From Photorhabdus akhurstii (GTDB lineage Bacteria; Pseudomonadota; Gammaproteobacteria; Enterobacterales; Enterobacteriaceae), in the NCBI RefSeq assembly GCF_018448925.1, contig NZ_RCWE01000003.1:62001-126000 (forward strand): a stretch of DNA of 64,000 nt, given 5' to 3'. Within the stretch, counting starts at the first letter, position 1, and each line of letters begins with the position of its first letter. The notes under the pieces are model-generated. The model had not been told where the DNA came from. It searched no databases and saw nothing but the letters and a program-made list of their open reading frames with translations. The translations under genes and the position numbers were made by a program. Of the stretch, positions 10,728 to 20,795 are shown piece after piece.

Positions 10728-11443
10728 TACGGTATCTCCCCCTGATAGGTGGATCCTCCTCCAAGGTCATTAATCACCGTCCAACTCACTTTAGCCGGGT
10801 AATGCACCCCTTTGAGGGGTAAAAAAAGGGTCGAGAACGGTGAGACCATGTTCTCTTTCTGTTGCTTTGTCATCAGCTCTTGTCCGCCTACTTTCAGGGA
10901 GGTGAAGGTGATGTAATAGGGTGATGGATTCGTGATCGTTATTCCCTCGGCTGTCGTTTTGAAGCGCAAAGCGCCGAGGCCCTTTTCCGGTGCAACCGGC
11001 AGCCCTGACGGGCGATACATCAATTTAATTGTGTTAGCCAGAACTTGTACGCCCCCGGAGATCTGCTTACTAGAGAGATTATTGGATTTGGTGCTTAACG
11101 GGATAGCTTGCGTGGTAAACCAGAACAGGGATTCCCGGTCAGCAGGCAGCGCCTGGCCGGTTTTGATGATACGCACCTGATTCTGGCTGCCGGGTTCCAT
11201 ACGAAACAGGGGGGGAGTCACTAAAAATGGCGCAGTCTTGCTCCCATCAGGGATAGAACTGACCGTCACCTGCATCAGATAGATGGCCTCTTTACTGCTA
11301 TTACGTAGCAAAGCGGTTGCAGCGTAGCTATCCGCTCGGTAGATAATGCGGGTGGCATCAATCCCCACCCTCTCCGCCTGTGTGGAAGTGATCGGGCAGC
11401 CTAACAGACCGGCCATCATCATCGCTGTCATCAATCTTTTCAC
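10727..11443 (-). CDS. Periplasmic fimbrial chaperone (PapD family)
   Basis: 238 residues including a signal peptide (MKRLMTAMMMAGLLGCPITSTQA). The two immunoglobulin-like domains of PapD-type chaperones are complete. Domain 1 has the F1/G1 strands with FRMEPGSQNQVRIIKTGQALPADRESLFWFTTQAIP, the family signature. Domain 2 has the ANTIKLMYRPSGLP block and the ITNPSPYYITFTSLKVGG strand. It would hold pilin subunits in the periplasm by donor-strand complementation. A GTG start overlaps the stop codon of the preceding pilin gene. It is the only undamaged gene in this operon, so it probably has no current function. Confidence 0.88.
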   Translation of the reverse strand: MKRLMTAMMMAGLLGCPITSTQAERVGIDATRIIYRADSYAATALLRNSSKEAIYLMQVTVSSIPDGSKTAPFLVTPPLFRMEPGSQNQVRIIKTGQALPADRESLFWFTTQAIPLSTKSNNLSSKQISGGVQVLANTIKLMYRPSGLPVAPEKGLGALRFKTTAEGITITNPSPYYITFTSLKVGGQELMTKQQKENMVSPFSTLFLPLKGVHYPAKVSWTVINDLGGGSTYQGEIP

Positions 11444-12158
11444 TGAGTCACCTGAATGTGTCTGGTTTGGTGTTGCATCAGCAAGAGTTGGACTTCTCTG
11501 TCTAATTCCGCTGCTATGATGCCCTTAGCACTTGATGGCGTGTGATATTTATAAACCACTTGGAATGTTACTGGTGCTATTACTTCTTGGGCTGCTGGTA
11601 CGGCGCTGGACTTGGAAACCAGCGCCATTTTGCATTTTTTCATGCCTTTTCCATCTTTTGGACTGGTTGGCTCGAATTCTGTGGTATCAGCGATAACAAT
11701 AGGAGCTGCCTTAGTAACAGCGGTATTCCCGTCATACACGGCCACCTCTACGTCAGCATTAGCATTGGCGTTTAAGATCTGGTTGCTGTTAGTAAGAGTC
11801 TGTTCCAAAACCTGTATTTGAATATCTTGTGAAGGAGTGATTTAGCATTGCTTATGGTTTTTCCCATTTTGGAACTACAGTTAGCTAGTTTAACCTCTAA
11901 CTCTTTTCCTGATGAATGAGCGCTATTGATGTCAGCACTAATGTCTGACGTTCTAACTGTTCCCATATCTAAAGTGTAAGCACCTTTACTACCAACAATG
12001 CTCGTACCTTCGACGTTGAGATCAGGGGTCGAGGCGCCTATGGAGGCCATCACGTTTACCGTAGCGCCATCTGAAGAGTGTGCCATACCTATCCCCATGC
12101 TTAGGAGTACTGCGGCTAATATGCCGGTCTTCATCATTTGCTTTTTCATTTCATACAT
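11440..12158 (-). pseudogene. Frameshifted major fimbrial subunit
   Basis: Two overlapping frames together make one exported protein of about 235 residues. The first part has a signal peptide (MKKQMMKTGILAAVLLSMGIGMAHS) and ATVNVMASIGASTPDLNVEG, continuing to LEVKLANCSSKMGKTISNAKS. From about 11845 the reading must move to another frame, giving QDIQIQVLEQTLTNSNQILNANANADVEV and ending QTRHIQVTQ. The net change equals loss of one base. It is the first gene of the operon and stands directly before the chaperone, so it is taken as the major pilin. I do not recognise a particular pilin type. Translation as it stands stops after 128 residues. Confidence 0.65.
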
Positions 12159-12248
12159 TCCTTATCTACATCTACTGAATACATTTTGCCCAAAACAACA
12201 CCATGACAGGTTAAACAATCGGACCGCCAAGGCGGTGCGTTTACTGGT

Positions 12249-12563
12249 CATTTAGAGTTATTTTGTTCAGTTATTAACTTGATGAAATATATGAATATAA
12301 ATATTAAATTAATGAAATTACTTCTGACTTATACCATTTAGTTTCAGAATTTCTGCCTTTGTCATAAGAAATCGAATATAAAATCGATCAAAAAACGATC
12401 TTGCAACAGGTCGCAATATCCGTAATGCAAGAAATAATTTCAATTTGAAATCAAAAAACTAGGTAATTTTTTACAAAAAAATACAAAAAATCTCTTTTAA
12501 GTGATGAAATTTTCCGTATACTCCCCGGCGGTTGAAGAAAACCGAACAAAATAACTCTAAATG
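12249..12563. repeat. Perfect 20-bp inverted repeat flanking a 275-bp AT-rich segment (candidate invertible element)
   Basis: The left arm is CATTTAGAGTTATTTTGTTC at 12249-12268. The right arm at 12544-12563 is its exact reverse complement. Each arm also sits in a weaker local palindrome (CTGGTC...GTTCAG on the left; ACCGAACA...TGTTCGGT on the right). The enclosed segment lies 90 bp upstream of the pilin start. It holds a promoter-like TATACT at 12517-12522 pointing right, away from the fimbrial genes. This is the layout of invertible fimbrial switches (fim, mrp, and the mad switch of Photorhabdus). No recombinase gene is seen beside it. Confidence 0.6.
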
Positions 12564-12574
12564 TTCGGTTTTTT
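12538..12574 (+). terminator. Hairpin with T run overlapping the right inverted-repeat arm
   Basis: The stem AACCGAACA/TGTTCGGTT with a 13-nt loop is followed by six T. It would stop rightward transcripts from the TATACT promoter just upstream. Confidence 0.55.
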
Positions 12575-13132
12575 GTCCCATATCAGAAACTGATGTCATT
12601 GAAAGCCACACCACTACTTTGAGTAAGGTTTTTCCTCGTTCTTACACCTTCTTACCCTTGCGCAGAAACACGAATCTCCAGCATTGCAAAAGCATTATAT
12701 TAATTATTTTTATTAATTTCGGTGTTGAGGGGATTGGTTAAGACCTGATATCAGGTTTGTTTTGAACCATCATCTTCGATTCACTCTGTATTGAAATTGA
12801 TCGGCATGGTGCTGGTTTTGAAAGGTGCCCTGAGTAAGCTGTTCTGTGTTTGTCATACAATCTTCACAACAAAGTATCGCTGTAAACCATGTAATGGCGG
12901 GATGATAGAACAGTGACCAAGTAACATGTACTGTTTGCTGTTTCAGGTAAATGATGACTTTTTTCTTTTTCTATCAATAAATTAATGATGGTTTTCAATG
13001 ACTATTGCTCTGGTTTATCTATTACTTTGAATTGTATTCTGTCTATTTAGTGATAAAAAATTATTGTAATACGATAACTTTTGAAGTACTTTAACGAAAG
13101 TTTAGTTAAACATGTATATGGAATGATACAAA
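12575..13132. other. Intergenic region without recognisable gene
   Basis: AT-rich DNA between the candidate fimbrial switch and the DUF2975 gene. The short frame at 12532-12741 has no Shine-Dalgarno, overlaps the hairpin and looks fortuitous. No RNA gene or clear repeat was found. The promoter of the downstream pair presumably lies near 13020-13100. Confidence 0.6.
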
Positions 13133-13711
13133 ATGTGTGGTGAACAGGAGTTTGTAACTAATCCTAGAATCAAGCTACTCAGCTTTCTGGCTATTATTAT
13201 TGCTTCCGTTATGACAATTGGTGATATCGGGTTCCATATTGCGTCTTGGTCATTATGGCATGATACCACTCGTCAGGCTGTTCTTCAGGCGTATAGCGAT
13301 CTTATGCCTGCATTGACTGCAAAAGGATTTAAGCAATCTTTATTAAGTCAGGTGCTTTATATCTCGCTGGATACGATACCTCGAATCATATCGACCGCTT
13401 CTTATGTATTAATCGGAATTTTATTTTTCCGGTTTGCTAAAGGTGAAATATGGAGTAACCGTAATATTTCCGCTTCATTTATTATTGGTTTCCTGATGAT
13501 ACTAGAGCAACTTCTTTACCCGGTGATTAATACATTACAAGGAATGGCGTTATCGGTGGATTTGGTAAAAGGACAACGGGTATTTAGTTTCTCATTTGGT
13601 ATTAATTCAGAGTCTCTGTTTATTATTATGTTTGGTGTATTCCTCCTGATATTTAGTTTAATTATGCGTGAATCTAAGAAAATAAGTGATGAGCAGCGTT
13701 ATTTTATCTGA
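13133..13711 (+). CDS. DUF2975 family membrane protein
   Basis: 192 residues with four predicted membrane helices: about 14-35 (LLSFLAIIIASVMTIGDIGF), 75-100 (VLYISLDTIPRIISTASYVLIGILFF), 115-135 (ASFIIGFLMILEQLLY) and 160-180 (SLFIIMFGVFLLIFSLIM). The pattern and the basic tail RESKKISDEQRY fit DUF2975. Such proteins are usually encoded directly before a small XRE-type regulator, as here (8-bp gap). The molecular role of the family is not established; a sensor-type partner of the regulator is a reasonable guess only. Confidence 0.75.
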   Translation: MCGEQEFVTNPRIKLLSFLAIIIASVMTIGDIGFHIASWSLWHDTTRQAVLQAYSDLMPALTAKGFKQSLLSQVLYISLDTIPRIISTASYVLIGILFFRFAKGEIWSNRNISASFIIGFLMILEQLLYPVINTLQGMALSVDLVKGQRVFSFSFGINSESLFIIMFGVFLLIFSLIMRESKKISDEQRYFI

Positions 13712-13719
13712 GAACCATC

Positions 13720-13941
13720 ATGAGTATTATAATAAGATTGGATGTGATCTTAGCGAAAAGGAAAGTAAAGTCTAAAGAGTTGGCTGCTGTTATTGGTATT
13801 ACTGAGCAAAATTTATCATTGCTGAAAAATGGCAAAATAAAAGGTATCCGTATCGAGACGCTGGAAAGAATTTGTAAATATTTACAGTGTCAGCCTGGAG
13901 ATATATTGGAATATGTGGAAGATGGAGAGGATAACCGCTAA
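13720..13941 (+). CDS. Small XRE/Cro-type transcriptional regulator (YozG-like)
   Basis: 73 residues consisting almost wholly of one helix-turn-helix domain: MSIIIRLDVILAKRKVKSKELAAVIGITEQNLSLLKNGKIKGIRIETLERICKYLQCQPGDILEY. The HTH (ELAAVIGITEQNLSLLKNGK, about residues 21-40) and the LQCQPGDILEY ending are typical of YozG-type regulators paired with DUF2975 proteins. It is co-directional with and 8 bp from the membrane protein, so the two are likely one operon. The target is unknown. Confidence 0.85.
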   Translation: MSIIIRLDVILAKRKVKSKELAAVIGITEQNLSLLKNGKIKGIRIETLERICKYLQCQPGDILEYVEDGEDNR

Positions 13942-14285
13942 TACAATAAATAAAGTCATTATGTGTCTTTTGGTATCTTATAAGATGGAACTTTATGTTA
14001 ATTAGCCAATTTTAATTGCATGAAAATATTAATTATTTCATGTTTTTTATCTAGCCTGTTAATCTTCGGTGTTAATGGAACACCAGTAAAACAGGTTTTT
14101 CCTCGCGATAAGAATATATATTTTTCTTTGGGGGAATATTGTTCTGATATTCCTTGGAATGCCAGAAAGATAAAATGCATATGTAGATATTACTTACTCG
14201 ATCATAAGAAATGATCTCTCTTTTTATATGGTTTTAATTTAAGTTAAATTTTTATAATATATACAGCAATTCAGGGATGTTAACA
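13942..14285. other. Intergenic region with one doubtful small ORF
   Basis: The only open frame of note is 14020-14214 (+): 64 codons beginning with a signal-peptide-like stretch (MKILIISCFLSSLLIFGVNG) and containing four cysteines. It has no Shine-Dalgarno and an AT-rich context. It could encode a small secreted peptide or be the remains of a gene. Nothing else is recognisable. Confidence 0.3.
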
Positions 14286-14561
14286 ATGAATAAATTTTTT
14301 ATTGCTTTATTATCAATATTTGTGATTACAGGATGTTCTTCTATGCCACGGCTGACTGATAGCTATATTTCAACTTGTGGTTATTTTGAATGTAATGTTA
14401 CGGATATAGTTTCAGGCAGTGAAGTTAAAATAGATAATATACGTTCTATTCCTGATATTTACAGGGATATCTCAAGCCAAGACAGACAAATTATCCAGTC
14501 TGGTGGAAGACCACCTTTTGAAGATAAGAGTTACCGTGTCGGGGGGACTTTTAAATTCTAA
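14286..14561 (+). CDS. Small lipoprotein of unknown function
   Basis: 91 residues from the ATG at 14286, chosen because AGGGA lies eight bases upstream. The signal peptide MNKFFIALLSIFVITGC ends in a lipobox (ITGC), so the mature protein would be lipid-anchored at Cys17. The rest (MPRLTDSYISTCGYFECNVTDIVSGSEVKIDNIRSIPDIY and the aromatic end YRVGGTFKF) is not recognised. One further cysteine pair (CGYFEC) could form a disulphide. A second small lipoprotein gene follows 47 bp later, so the two probably form an operon. Confidence 0.65.
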   Translation: MNKFFIALLSIFVITGCSSMPRLTDSYISTCGYFECNVTDIVSGSEVKIDNIRSIPDIYRDISSQDRQIIQSGGRPPFEDKSYRVGGTFKF

Positions 14562-14608
14562 TTTAATTTCTTTGGTTATTTCTTTATTTTTAATTAAGGT
14601 ATTTTTAT

Positions 14609-14977
14609 ATGAATTTTATAAGAAAAATAGCTGTTTTCCCTTTATTTACCTTATTTACTGTATTGGCGGGTTGTACATCGTGGGAAAAACCAGGCGCAAC
14701 TAAGTATGAAAGAGACAGGGATTACGCTGAATGTAAAGCATTGGGTTATTCTCAATTACCATCAGACTGGACCAGCGAAGTCGTTCATTCTTTCGAGACA
14801 AAACATTTTTCTTGTAAAGATAAAGACGAAAAAGAAGATAAATCCTGTAATCATTACGTTACTGTGCCAAAAACGGAAGTTAAGCGTTGGGATAAAAATG
14901 AATCGTCAAGGCGTTGGGTAATTTCATCCTGTATGTATAAAAAAGGGTGGAATGAAGTGACGCGCTATTGGTTTTAA
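14609..14977 (+). CDS. Small lipoprotein of unknown function
   Basis: 122 residues with a lipoprotein signal MNFIRKIAVFPLFTLFTVLAGC (lipobox LAGC, Cys22), preceded by AAGG. The mature part is charged and contains a Cys cluster (CKDKDEKEDKSC), then ESSRRWVISSCMYKKGWNEV near the end. A C-terminal 'SCMYKKGW' block is common among small enterobacterial lipoproteins of unknown function. Probably co-transcribed with the preceding lipoprotein gene. No enzymatic motif is visible. Confidence 0.7.
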   Translation: MNFIRKIAVFPLFTLFTVLAGCTSWEKPGATKYERDRDYAECKALGYSQLPSDWTSEVVHSFETKHFSCKDKDEKEDKSCNHYVTVPKTEVKRWDKNESSRRWVISSCMYKKGWNEVTRYWF

Positions 14978-15391
14978 TGTAGTCCATTTTTACCGCCAGC
15001 AGGAGTTACGTGGAGCTGTTGCTGGTGGTTCCTCACATATTTGCCATTATTCCTTGCTAATAGCTAATTTTCGCCCTTCGGTTTTATTGATTTGAGCTAC
15101 ATTTAAACCTGATGGTATGCAATTGTATTTAAAATCAACGGGTGATGATTTGGTTGCTATATTTTTTATAAAGATTCAACTATTTTATTGCTGTAACGAT
15201 TCACTATACCCGTTTATATGTTTAAAAAGGTTGGTTAAAATATTATCTTAGGATGTTTATTAACCTGATGGTTATCAACTTTTGCTAATTTTTAAAAAAA
15301 ATTGTTAAAATTTGCAGGTTTTTATGATTTGGCACAAGGTCTTTATGGACAGTTGGTGAATACTTTGTTACTTTTATGGCCCAGTAGTTTA
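14978..15391. other. Intergenic region upstream of the pdh operon
   Basis: An imperfect hairpin (CCGCCAGCA near 14994 with TGCTGGTGG near 15020) probably ends the lipoprotein operon. The rest is AT-rich, without an ORF or RNA gene I can support. The pdh promoter should lie close to the operator at 15392-15408, but I cannot assign its -35/-10 boxes with confidence. Confidence 0.55.
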
Positions 15392-15408
15392 AATTGGTAT
15401 TACCAATT
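15392..15408. promoter_or_regulatory. PdhR operator
   Basis: AATTGGTATTACCAATT is a perfect 17-bp palindrome that matches the known PdhR box (ATTGGTnnnACCAAT). It stands 165 bp before the pdhR start. This implies autoregulation of pdhR-aceEF-lpd, relieved by pyruvate, as in E. coli. Confidence 0.9.
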
Positions 15409-15573
15409 GACTTCGGCAAAGACCGAAATAATGTTTATCCATAGTAAGTACCTGCCTTAAGTAGGCGTTACTGATACAGGCTGTTTGAACACTGCCTAGG
15501 TTCGAAACGACAAACAAAATAGCCTAATGAGATAGGTTCTAACTGGCTTGGTTCTAACTGACTTATAGTAAAT

Positions 15574-16338
15574 ATGGCTTATAGCAAAATCCGCCAACCA
15601 AAATTATCAGATGTTATTGAGCAGCGTCTTGAGCATCTCATCCTTGAAGGATCTGTGCGTCCAGGGGAGAAGTTGCCGCCTGAACGTGAGTTGGCGAAAC
15701 AGTTTGATGTGTCGCGCCCTTCACTGCGCGAAGCCATTCAGCGGTTAGAAGCTAAAGGTTTCCTTTTTCGCCGTCAGGGTGGGGGGACGTTTGTTCAGAG
15801 TAACCTCTGGCAAAGTTTTAGTGATCCACTGGCACAACTACTGGCTGGTCACCCAGAATCTCAATTTGACCTCCTTGAAACCCGCCATGCTTTGGAAGGT
15901 GTTGCTGCCTATTACGCGGCACTGCGTGGAACCGACGAAGATTTTGAACGCATTCGGCAATATCATCTCGTTATTCAACAAGCTCAGGAAAGTGGTGATG
16001 TCAATGCTGAATCTGAGGCTGTTTTGCAATATCAGCTCGTCGTTGCCGAAGCTGCGCATAATGTGGTTCTCCTTCATTTATTACGCTGTATGGCACCTAT
16101 GCTGGAACAAAATATCCGGCAGAATTTTGAGTTTTTGTATACCCGCCGGGAAATGCTGACGGCTGTCAGCGATCATCGGGCGAAGATTTTTGAAGCGATA
16201 ATGGCGAGGCAACCAGAGAAAGCCCGTGAGGCATCCCATCGCCATTTAGCTTTTATTGAAGATGTCTTATTGGATCTCAGCCGCGAGCATACTCGCCGCG
16301 AGCGATCATTACGACGTCTTCAACAGCATCAGGAATAA
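15574..16338 (+). CDS. pdhR: Pyruvate-responsive repressor PdhR (GntR/FCD family)
   Basis: 254 residues, as in E. coli. An amino-terminal winged helix ([59 protein letters not shown]) is followed by the FCD ligand domain ([33 protein letters not shown]), in which Asp/His residues hold a metal near the pyruvate pocket. It represses its own operon and other respiratory genes when pyruvate is low. First gene of the pdh operon; the palindromic operator upstream fits autorepression. Confidence 0.97.
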   Translation: MAYSKIRQPKLSDVIEQRLEHLILEGSVRPGEKLPPERELAKQFDVSRPSLREAIQRLEAKGFLFRRQGGGTFVQSNLWQSFSDPLAQLLAGHPESQFDLLETRHALEGVAAYYAALRGTDEDFERIRQYHLVIQQAQESGDVNAESEAVLQYQLVVAEAAHNVVLLHLLRCMAPMLEQNIRQNFEFLYTRREMLTAVSDHRAKIFEAIMARQPEKAREASHRHLAFIEDVLLDLSREHTRRERSLRRLQQHQE

Positions 16339-16427
16339 AATTAGCTGTGTAGATCTTGAAATTTGCTGCGTCTGCATAGCTAAGTTGAGTCCCTTTACTG
16401 AGGGCGCTAGCGGCAACAACAGTGAGG

Positions 16428-16483
16428 GCCTATCTTCCAGTCATGACCGGCTGAACGTCAAAGGGTATGACGGGAAGATAGGC
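16428..16483. other. Long hairpin in the pdhR-aceE spacer
   Basis: A 17-bp stem with one mismatch (GCCTATCTTCCaGTCAT at 16428-16444, its complement at 16467-16483) encloses a 22-nt loop. It has no T run, so it is not a plain terminator. It may act as an mRNA stability or attenuation element between the repressor and enzyme genes, or be a small palindromic repeat. Confidence 0.55.
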
Positions 16484-16527
16484 TCCAAAACAATCATTAG
16501 AAACAGATAACAGATAAGGAATACACC

Positions 16528-19191
16528 ATGTCAGACATTTTGAAAAATGACGTGGACCCGATCGAAACTCGCGACTGGTTACAGGCGATCGAATCGGTCA
16601 TCCGTGAAGAGGGTGTTGATCGTGCCCAGTTCTTGATTGATCAGGTACTGAACGAAGCACGTAAAGGTGGCGTGAATGTTGCGGCCGGTGCTGCTAACCG
16701 CGATTATATCAATACCATTGCTGTTGAGGATGAGCCTGCTTACCCTGGCAATCTGGATTTGGAGCGCCGTATTCGCTCTGCTATTCGTTGGAATGCTGTG
16801 ATGACCGTGTTGCGGGCATCCAAAAAAGATCTGGAATTGGGTGGTCACATGGCTTCATTCCAGTCTTCGGCAACCATGTATGAAGTTTGTTTCAACCATT
16901 TCTTCCGTGCCCGTAATGAAAATGACGGCGGCGACTTGGTTTATTTCCAAGGTCACATCTCTCCAGGCGTCTACGCTCGCGCTTTCCTTGAAGGCCGTTT
17001 AACTGAAGAGCAGATGAATAATTTCCGTCAGGAAATTCATGGCAATGGTCTCTCTTCTTATCCGCATCCGAAATTGATGCCTGAATTCTGGCAGTTCCCA
17101 ACGGTTTCAATGGGATTGGGGCCAATCGGTGCGATTTATCAGGCTAAATTCCTAAAATACCTGGAACATCGTGGTCTGAAAGATACCTCCAAGCAGACCG
17201 TTTATGCTTTCCTGGGCGACGGTGAAATGGATGAGCCAGAATCCAAAGGGGCGATCACTATCGCAACCCGTGAAAAACTGGATAACTTGGTGTTTGTTAT
17301 CAACTGTAACCTGCAACGTCTGGATGGCCCGGTTACAGGCAATGGCAAAATCGTTAACGAGCTGGAAGGCATTTTTGATGGTGCTGGCTGGCAAGTGATT
17401 AAAGTGCTTTGGGGCGAGCGTTGGGATGAACTGCTGCGTAAAGATACCAGCGGTAAATTGATTCAAGTGATGAACGAAACTCTGGATGGTGATTACCAGA
17501 CGTTCAAATCCAAAGATGGCGCTTATGTACGTCAGCATTTCTTTGGCCGTTACCCAGAGACTGCTGAATTAGTCAAAGATATGACTGATGACCAGATTTG
17601 GGCGTTGAACCGTGGTGGTCACGATCCTAAGAAAGTCTTCGCCGCTTTGAAAAAAGCGCAGGAAACTACCGGCAAACCAACGGTTATCCTAGCCCAAACT
17701 ATCAAAGGTTACGGTATGGGTGATACGGCGGAAGGTAAAAACATCGCTCATCAGGTTAAGAAGATGAATATGGAAGGCGTTCGCCATTTCCGTGATCGTT
17801 TCAATGTGCCTGTGGCTGATGAGCAACTCGAAAATCTGCCGTATGTGACTTTTGATAAAGACTCAGAAGAGTATAAATATTTGCATGAGCGTCGTGCAGC
17901 GTTGGGTGGTTATTTGCCAAGCCGTCGTACTCATTTTGAAGAGAAGCTGGAATTGCCAACGCTGGAAGATTTTGGTGCGTTGCTGGAAGAACAAAACAAA
18001 GAAATTTCTACCACTATCGCTTTCGTTCGTGCTTTGAACGTAATGTTGAAGAACAAGTCAATCAAAGATCGTCTGGTTCCAATCATTGCCGATGAAGCGC
18101 GTACTTTTGGTATGGAAGGTCTGTTCCGTCAGATCGGCATCTACAGTCCTAACGGCCAGCAGTATACTCCGCAGGACCGTGAACAGGTTGCTTACTATAA
18201 AGAAGACGCTAAAGGTCAGATTCTGCAAGAAGGCATCAATGAACTGGGTGCTGCTTCATCGTGGCTGGCGGCGGCAACCTCTTACAGCACTAATAACCTG
18301 CCAATGATTCCGTTCTACATTTACTACTCTATGTTCGGGTTCCAACGTATTGGCGACATGTGCTGGGCAGCAGGTGACCAACAGGCTCGCGGCTTCCTGA
18401 TTGGTGGTACTTCCGGTCGTACAACCTTGAATGGCGAAGGTCTGCAACACGAAGATGGCCATAGTCACATTCAGTCTCTGACTATCCCTAACTGCATCTC
18501 TTACGATCCGGCATTTGCTTATGAAGTTGCTGTGATTATGCATGATGGTTTGGAACGTATGTATGGTGAGAAACAAGAGAACATTTACTACTACATCACC
18601 ACGCTGAACGAAAATTACCACATGCCGGCAATGCCACAAGGCGCAGAAGAAGGTATCCGTAAAGGTATCTACAAGCTGGAAAGCTTGGAAGGCAGCAAAG
18701 GTAAAGTTCAGCTATTAGGTTCTGGTTCTATTCTGCGTCATGTTCGTGAAGCGGCACAGATTCTGGCTAACGATTATGGTGTGGGTTCTGATGTTTACAG
18801 CGTGACTTCATTCACTGAACTGGCTCGTGATGGTCAGGATTGTGAACGTTGGAACATGTTGCACCCAACAGAAACGCCACGCGTACCTTATGTTGCTCAG
18901 ATCATGAATGAAGCACCGGCAGTGGCTTCTACTGACTACATGAAGCTGTTCGCAGAACAAATTCGTAACTTCATCCCTGCGAGCGAATTCCGCGTATTGG
19001 GTACTGACGGTTTCGGTCGTTCCGATAGCCGTGAAAACCTGCGTCATCATTTTGAAGTTGATGCTTCTTACGTGGTAGTTGCTGCTTTGGGTGAACTGGC
19101 TAAGCGCGGCGAGATCGACGTGAGTGTTGTGGAAGAAGCAATCAAGAAATACAACATTAACCCAGAAAAAGTTAACCCGCGTCTGGCATAA
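16528..19191 (+). CDS. aceE: Pyruvate dehydrogenase E1 component
   Basis: 887 residues, the E. coli length. This homodimeric, thiamine-diphosphate-dependent E1 decarboxylates pyruvate and transfers the acetyl group to the lipoyl arm of AceF. The ThDP motif [12 protein letters not shown] leads to [17 protein letters not shown]. The [42 protein letters not shown] and [22 protein letters not shown] blocks (active-site histidines) are all intact. The Shine-Dalgarno AAGGAA lies six bases before the ATG. It is 14 bp before aceF, in the pdhR-aceE-aceF operon, so it should be under PdhR control. Confidence 0.98.
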   Translation: MSDILKNDVDPIETRDWLQAIESVIREEGVDRAQFLIDQVLNEARKGGVNVAAGAANRDYINTIAVEDEPAYPGNLDLERRIRSAIRWNAVMTVLRASKKDLELGGHMASFQSSATMYEVCFNHFFRARNENDGGDLVYFQGHISPGVYARAFLEGRLTEEQMNNFRQEIHGNGLSSYPHPKLMPEFWQFPTVSMGLGPIGAIYQAKFLKYLEHRGLKDTSKQTVYAFLGDGEMDEPESKGAITIATREKLDNLVFVINCNLQRLDGPVTGNGKIVNELEGIFDGAGWQVIKVLWGERWDELLRKDTSGKLIQVMNETLDGDYQTFKSKDGAYVRQHFFGRYPETAELVKDMTDDQIWALNRGGHDPKKVFAALKKAQETTGKPTVILAQTIKGYGMGDTAEGKNIAHQVKKMNMEGVRHFRDRFNVPVADEQLENLPYVTFDKDSEEYKYLHERRAALGGYLPSRRTHFEEKLELPTLEDFGALLEEQNKEISTTIAFVRALNVMLKNKSIKDRLVPIIADEARTFGMEGLFRQIGIYSPNGQQYTPQDREQVAYYKEDAKGQILQEGINELGAASSWLAAATSYSTNNLPMIPFYIYYSMFGFQRIGDMCWAAGDQQARGFLIGGTSGRTTLNGEGLQHEDGHSHIQSLTIPNCISYDPAFAYEVAVIMHDGLERMYGEKQENIYYYITTLNENYHMPAMPQGAEEGIRKGIYKLESLEGSKGKVQLLGSGSILRHVREAAQILANDYGVGSDVYSVTSFTELARDGQDCERWNMLHPTETPRVPYVAQIMNEAPAVASTDYMKLFAEQIRNFIPASEFRVLGTDGFGRSDSRENLRHHFEVDASYVVVAALGELAKRGEIDVSVVEEAIKKYNINPEKVNPRLA

Positions 19192-19205
19192 GAGGTAAAG
19201 AATCA

Positions 19206-20789
19206 ATGGCTATCGAAATTAAGGTACCGGATATCGGTGCGGATGAAGTTGAAGTCACCGAAATCATGGTGAAAGTTGGCGATACAGTGGAAGTTGACCA
19301 ATCGCTGATTACCGTGGAAGGTGATAAGGCTTCTATGGAAGTTCCATCCCCTCAGGCGGGTGTTGTTAAAGCGATCATCATTGCGGTTGGCGATAAAGTT
19401 GAAACTGGCAAACCGATTATGATTTTTGATTCCGCGGACGGGGCTGTAGAAGCTGCGCCAGCGGAAGAGCCAGCAGCGATAACATTGTCTTCGCGTATGG
19501 CAGAGCCAGAACCAGTGGCTTCTGCGGCTATGAATGTTCATGTACCGAATATCGGCGGTGATGAAGTCGAAGTTACCGAAGTGATGGTGAAAGTTGGCGA
19601 TGCAGTGGAAGCTGAACAATCGCTGATCACCGTAGAGGGCGATAAAGCCTCTATGGAAGTACCCGCGCCATTCGCAGGTATCGTTAAAGAAATTCAAATC
19701 AAGGTCGGTGATAAAGTGAAAACCGATTCTATGATTATGGTATTTGAAGTTGCGGGGGCGGCGCCTGTTGCTCCAGCACCAGCGGCTGAACCAGAGAAAG
19801 CGGCAGCGCCGGTTATTGCTAGCAGAAGCTTCGCGGAAGAAGACAAAAATGATTTCGCTGAAAATAACGCTTATGTTCATGCAACGCCGGTGATCCGTCG
19901 TCTGGCGCGTGAATTCGGCGTTAACCTGGCTAAAGTGAAAGGTACAGGGCGTAAAGGCCGTGTTCTGCGTGAAGACGTTCAGGCTTACGTGAAAGACGCG
20001 GTTAAACGTGCTGAATCGGCTCCTGCATCCGCCGGTGGCGGTCTGCCGGGTATGTTGCCTTGGCCGAAAGTTGATTTCAGCAAATTTGGTGAAATTGAAG
20101 AAGTTGAACTGGGCCGTATTCAGAAAATCTCTGGTGCTAACCTGAGCCGTAACTGGGTGATGATCCCACATGTTACTCAGTTCGACGAAACGGATATCAC
20201 TGAAGTTGAAAACTTCCGCAAACAGCAGAATCAGGAAGCGGAGAAGAAACAGCTTGGCGTGAAGATTACTCCGCTGGTATTCATCATGAAAGCGGTAGCA
20301 AAAGCGCTGGAAGAGATGCCGCGCTTTAACAGCTCTATCTCGGAAGATGGCCAGAAACTGACGCTGAAAAAATACATCAACATTGGTGTAGCGGTTGATA
20401 CACCTAATGGTCTGGTGGTTCCAGTGTTCCGTGACGTTAATAATAAAGGTATTATCGAATTGTCCCGTGAGCTGACTGAAATGTCTAAGAAAGCTCGTGC
20501 CGGCAAACTGACTGCATCTGATATGCAGGGTGGATGCTTCACTATTTCAAGCCTGGGCGGTATCGGCGGCACTGCATTTACACCAATCGTTAATGCGCCA
20601 GAAGTGGCTATCTTGGGCGTATCCCGCTCATCAATGAAGCCGGTATGGAATGGTAAAGAGTTTGTACCACGTCTGATGCTGCCTCTGTCACTCTCCTTCG
20701 ATCACCGTGTGATCGATGGTGCTGATGGTGCGCGTTTCATCACATTTATTAATCATGCGATGAGCGATATCCGCCGTCTGGTGATGTAA
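19206..20789 (+). CDS. aceF: Dihydrolipoamide acetyltransferase, pyruvate dehydrogenase E2
   Basis: 527 residues. Two lipoyl domains are seen (lipoylated Lys41 and Lys147, each in GDKASMEVP) with Ala/Pro-rich linkers. The E1/E3-binding domain follows ([33 protein letters not shown], about 225-260), then the acetyltransferase core ending in the catalytic [15 protein letters not shown]. coli AceF has three lipoyl domains (about 630 residues), so this one is shorter by one; two-domain forms occur in many bacteria and function normally. It forms the core of the pyruvate dehydrogenase complex. Confidence 0.97.
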   Translation: MAIEIKVPDIGADEVEVTEIMVKVGDTVEVDQSLITVEGDKASMEVPSPQAGVVKAIIIAVGDKVETGKPIMIFDSADGAVEAAPAEEPAAITLSSRMAEPEPVASAAMNVHVPNIGGDEVEVTEVMVKVGDAVEAEQSLITVEGDKASMEVPAPFAGIVKEIQIKVGDKVKTDSMIMVFEVAGAAPVAPAPAAEPEKAAAPVIASRSFAEEDKNDFAENNAYVHATPVIRRLAREFGVNLAKVKGTGRKGRVLREDVQAYVKDAVKRAESAPASAGGGLPGMLPWPKVDFSKFGEIEEVELGRIQKISGANLSRNWVMIPHVTQFDETDITEVENFRKQQNQEAEKKQLGVKITPLVFIMKAVAKALEEMPRFNSSISEDGQKLTLKKYINIGVAVDTPNGLVVPVFRDVNNKGIIELSRELTEMSKKARAGKLTASDMQGGCFTISSLGGIGGTAFTPIVNAPEVAILGVSRSSMKPVWNGKEFVPRLMLPLSLSFDHRVIDGADGARFITFINHAMSDIRRLVM

Positions 20790-20795
20790 TCTCAA

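Noticed and set aside
12532-12741. 69-codon frame over the right arm of the inverted repeat
   Set aside because: Starts within the hairpin and lacks a ribosome-binding site and coding character.
19203-20171. Long minus-strand open frame inside aceF (322 codons)
   Set aside because: Composition (His/Asn/Phe/Arg rich, no recognisable domain) is that of the antisense of a highly expressed gene; aceF is certain on the other strand.
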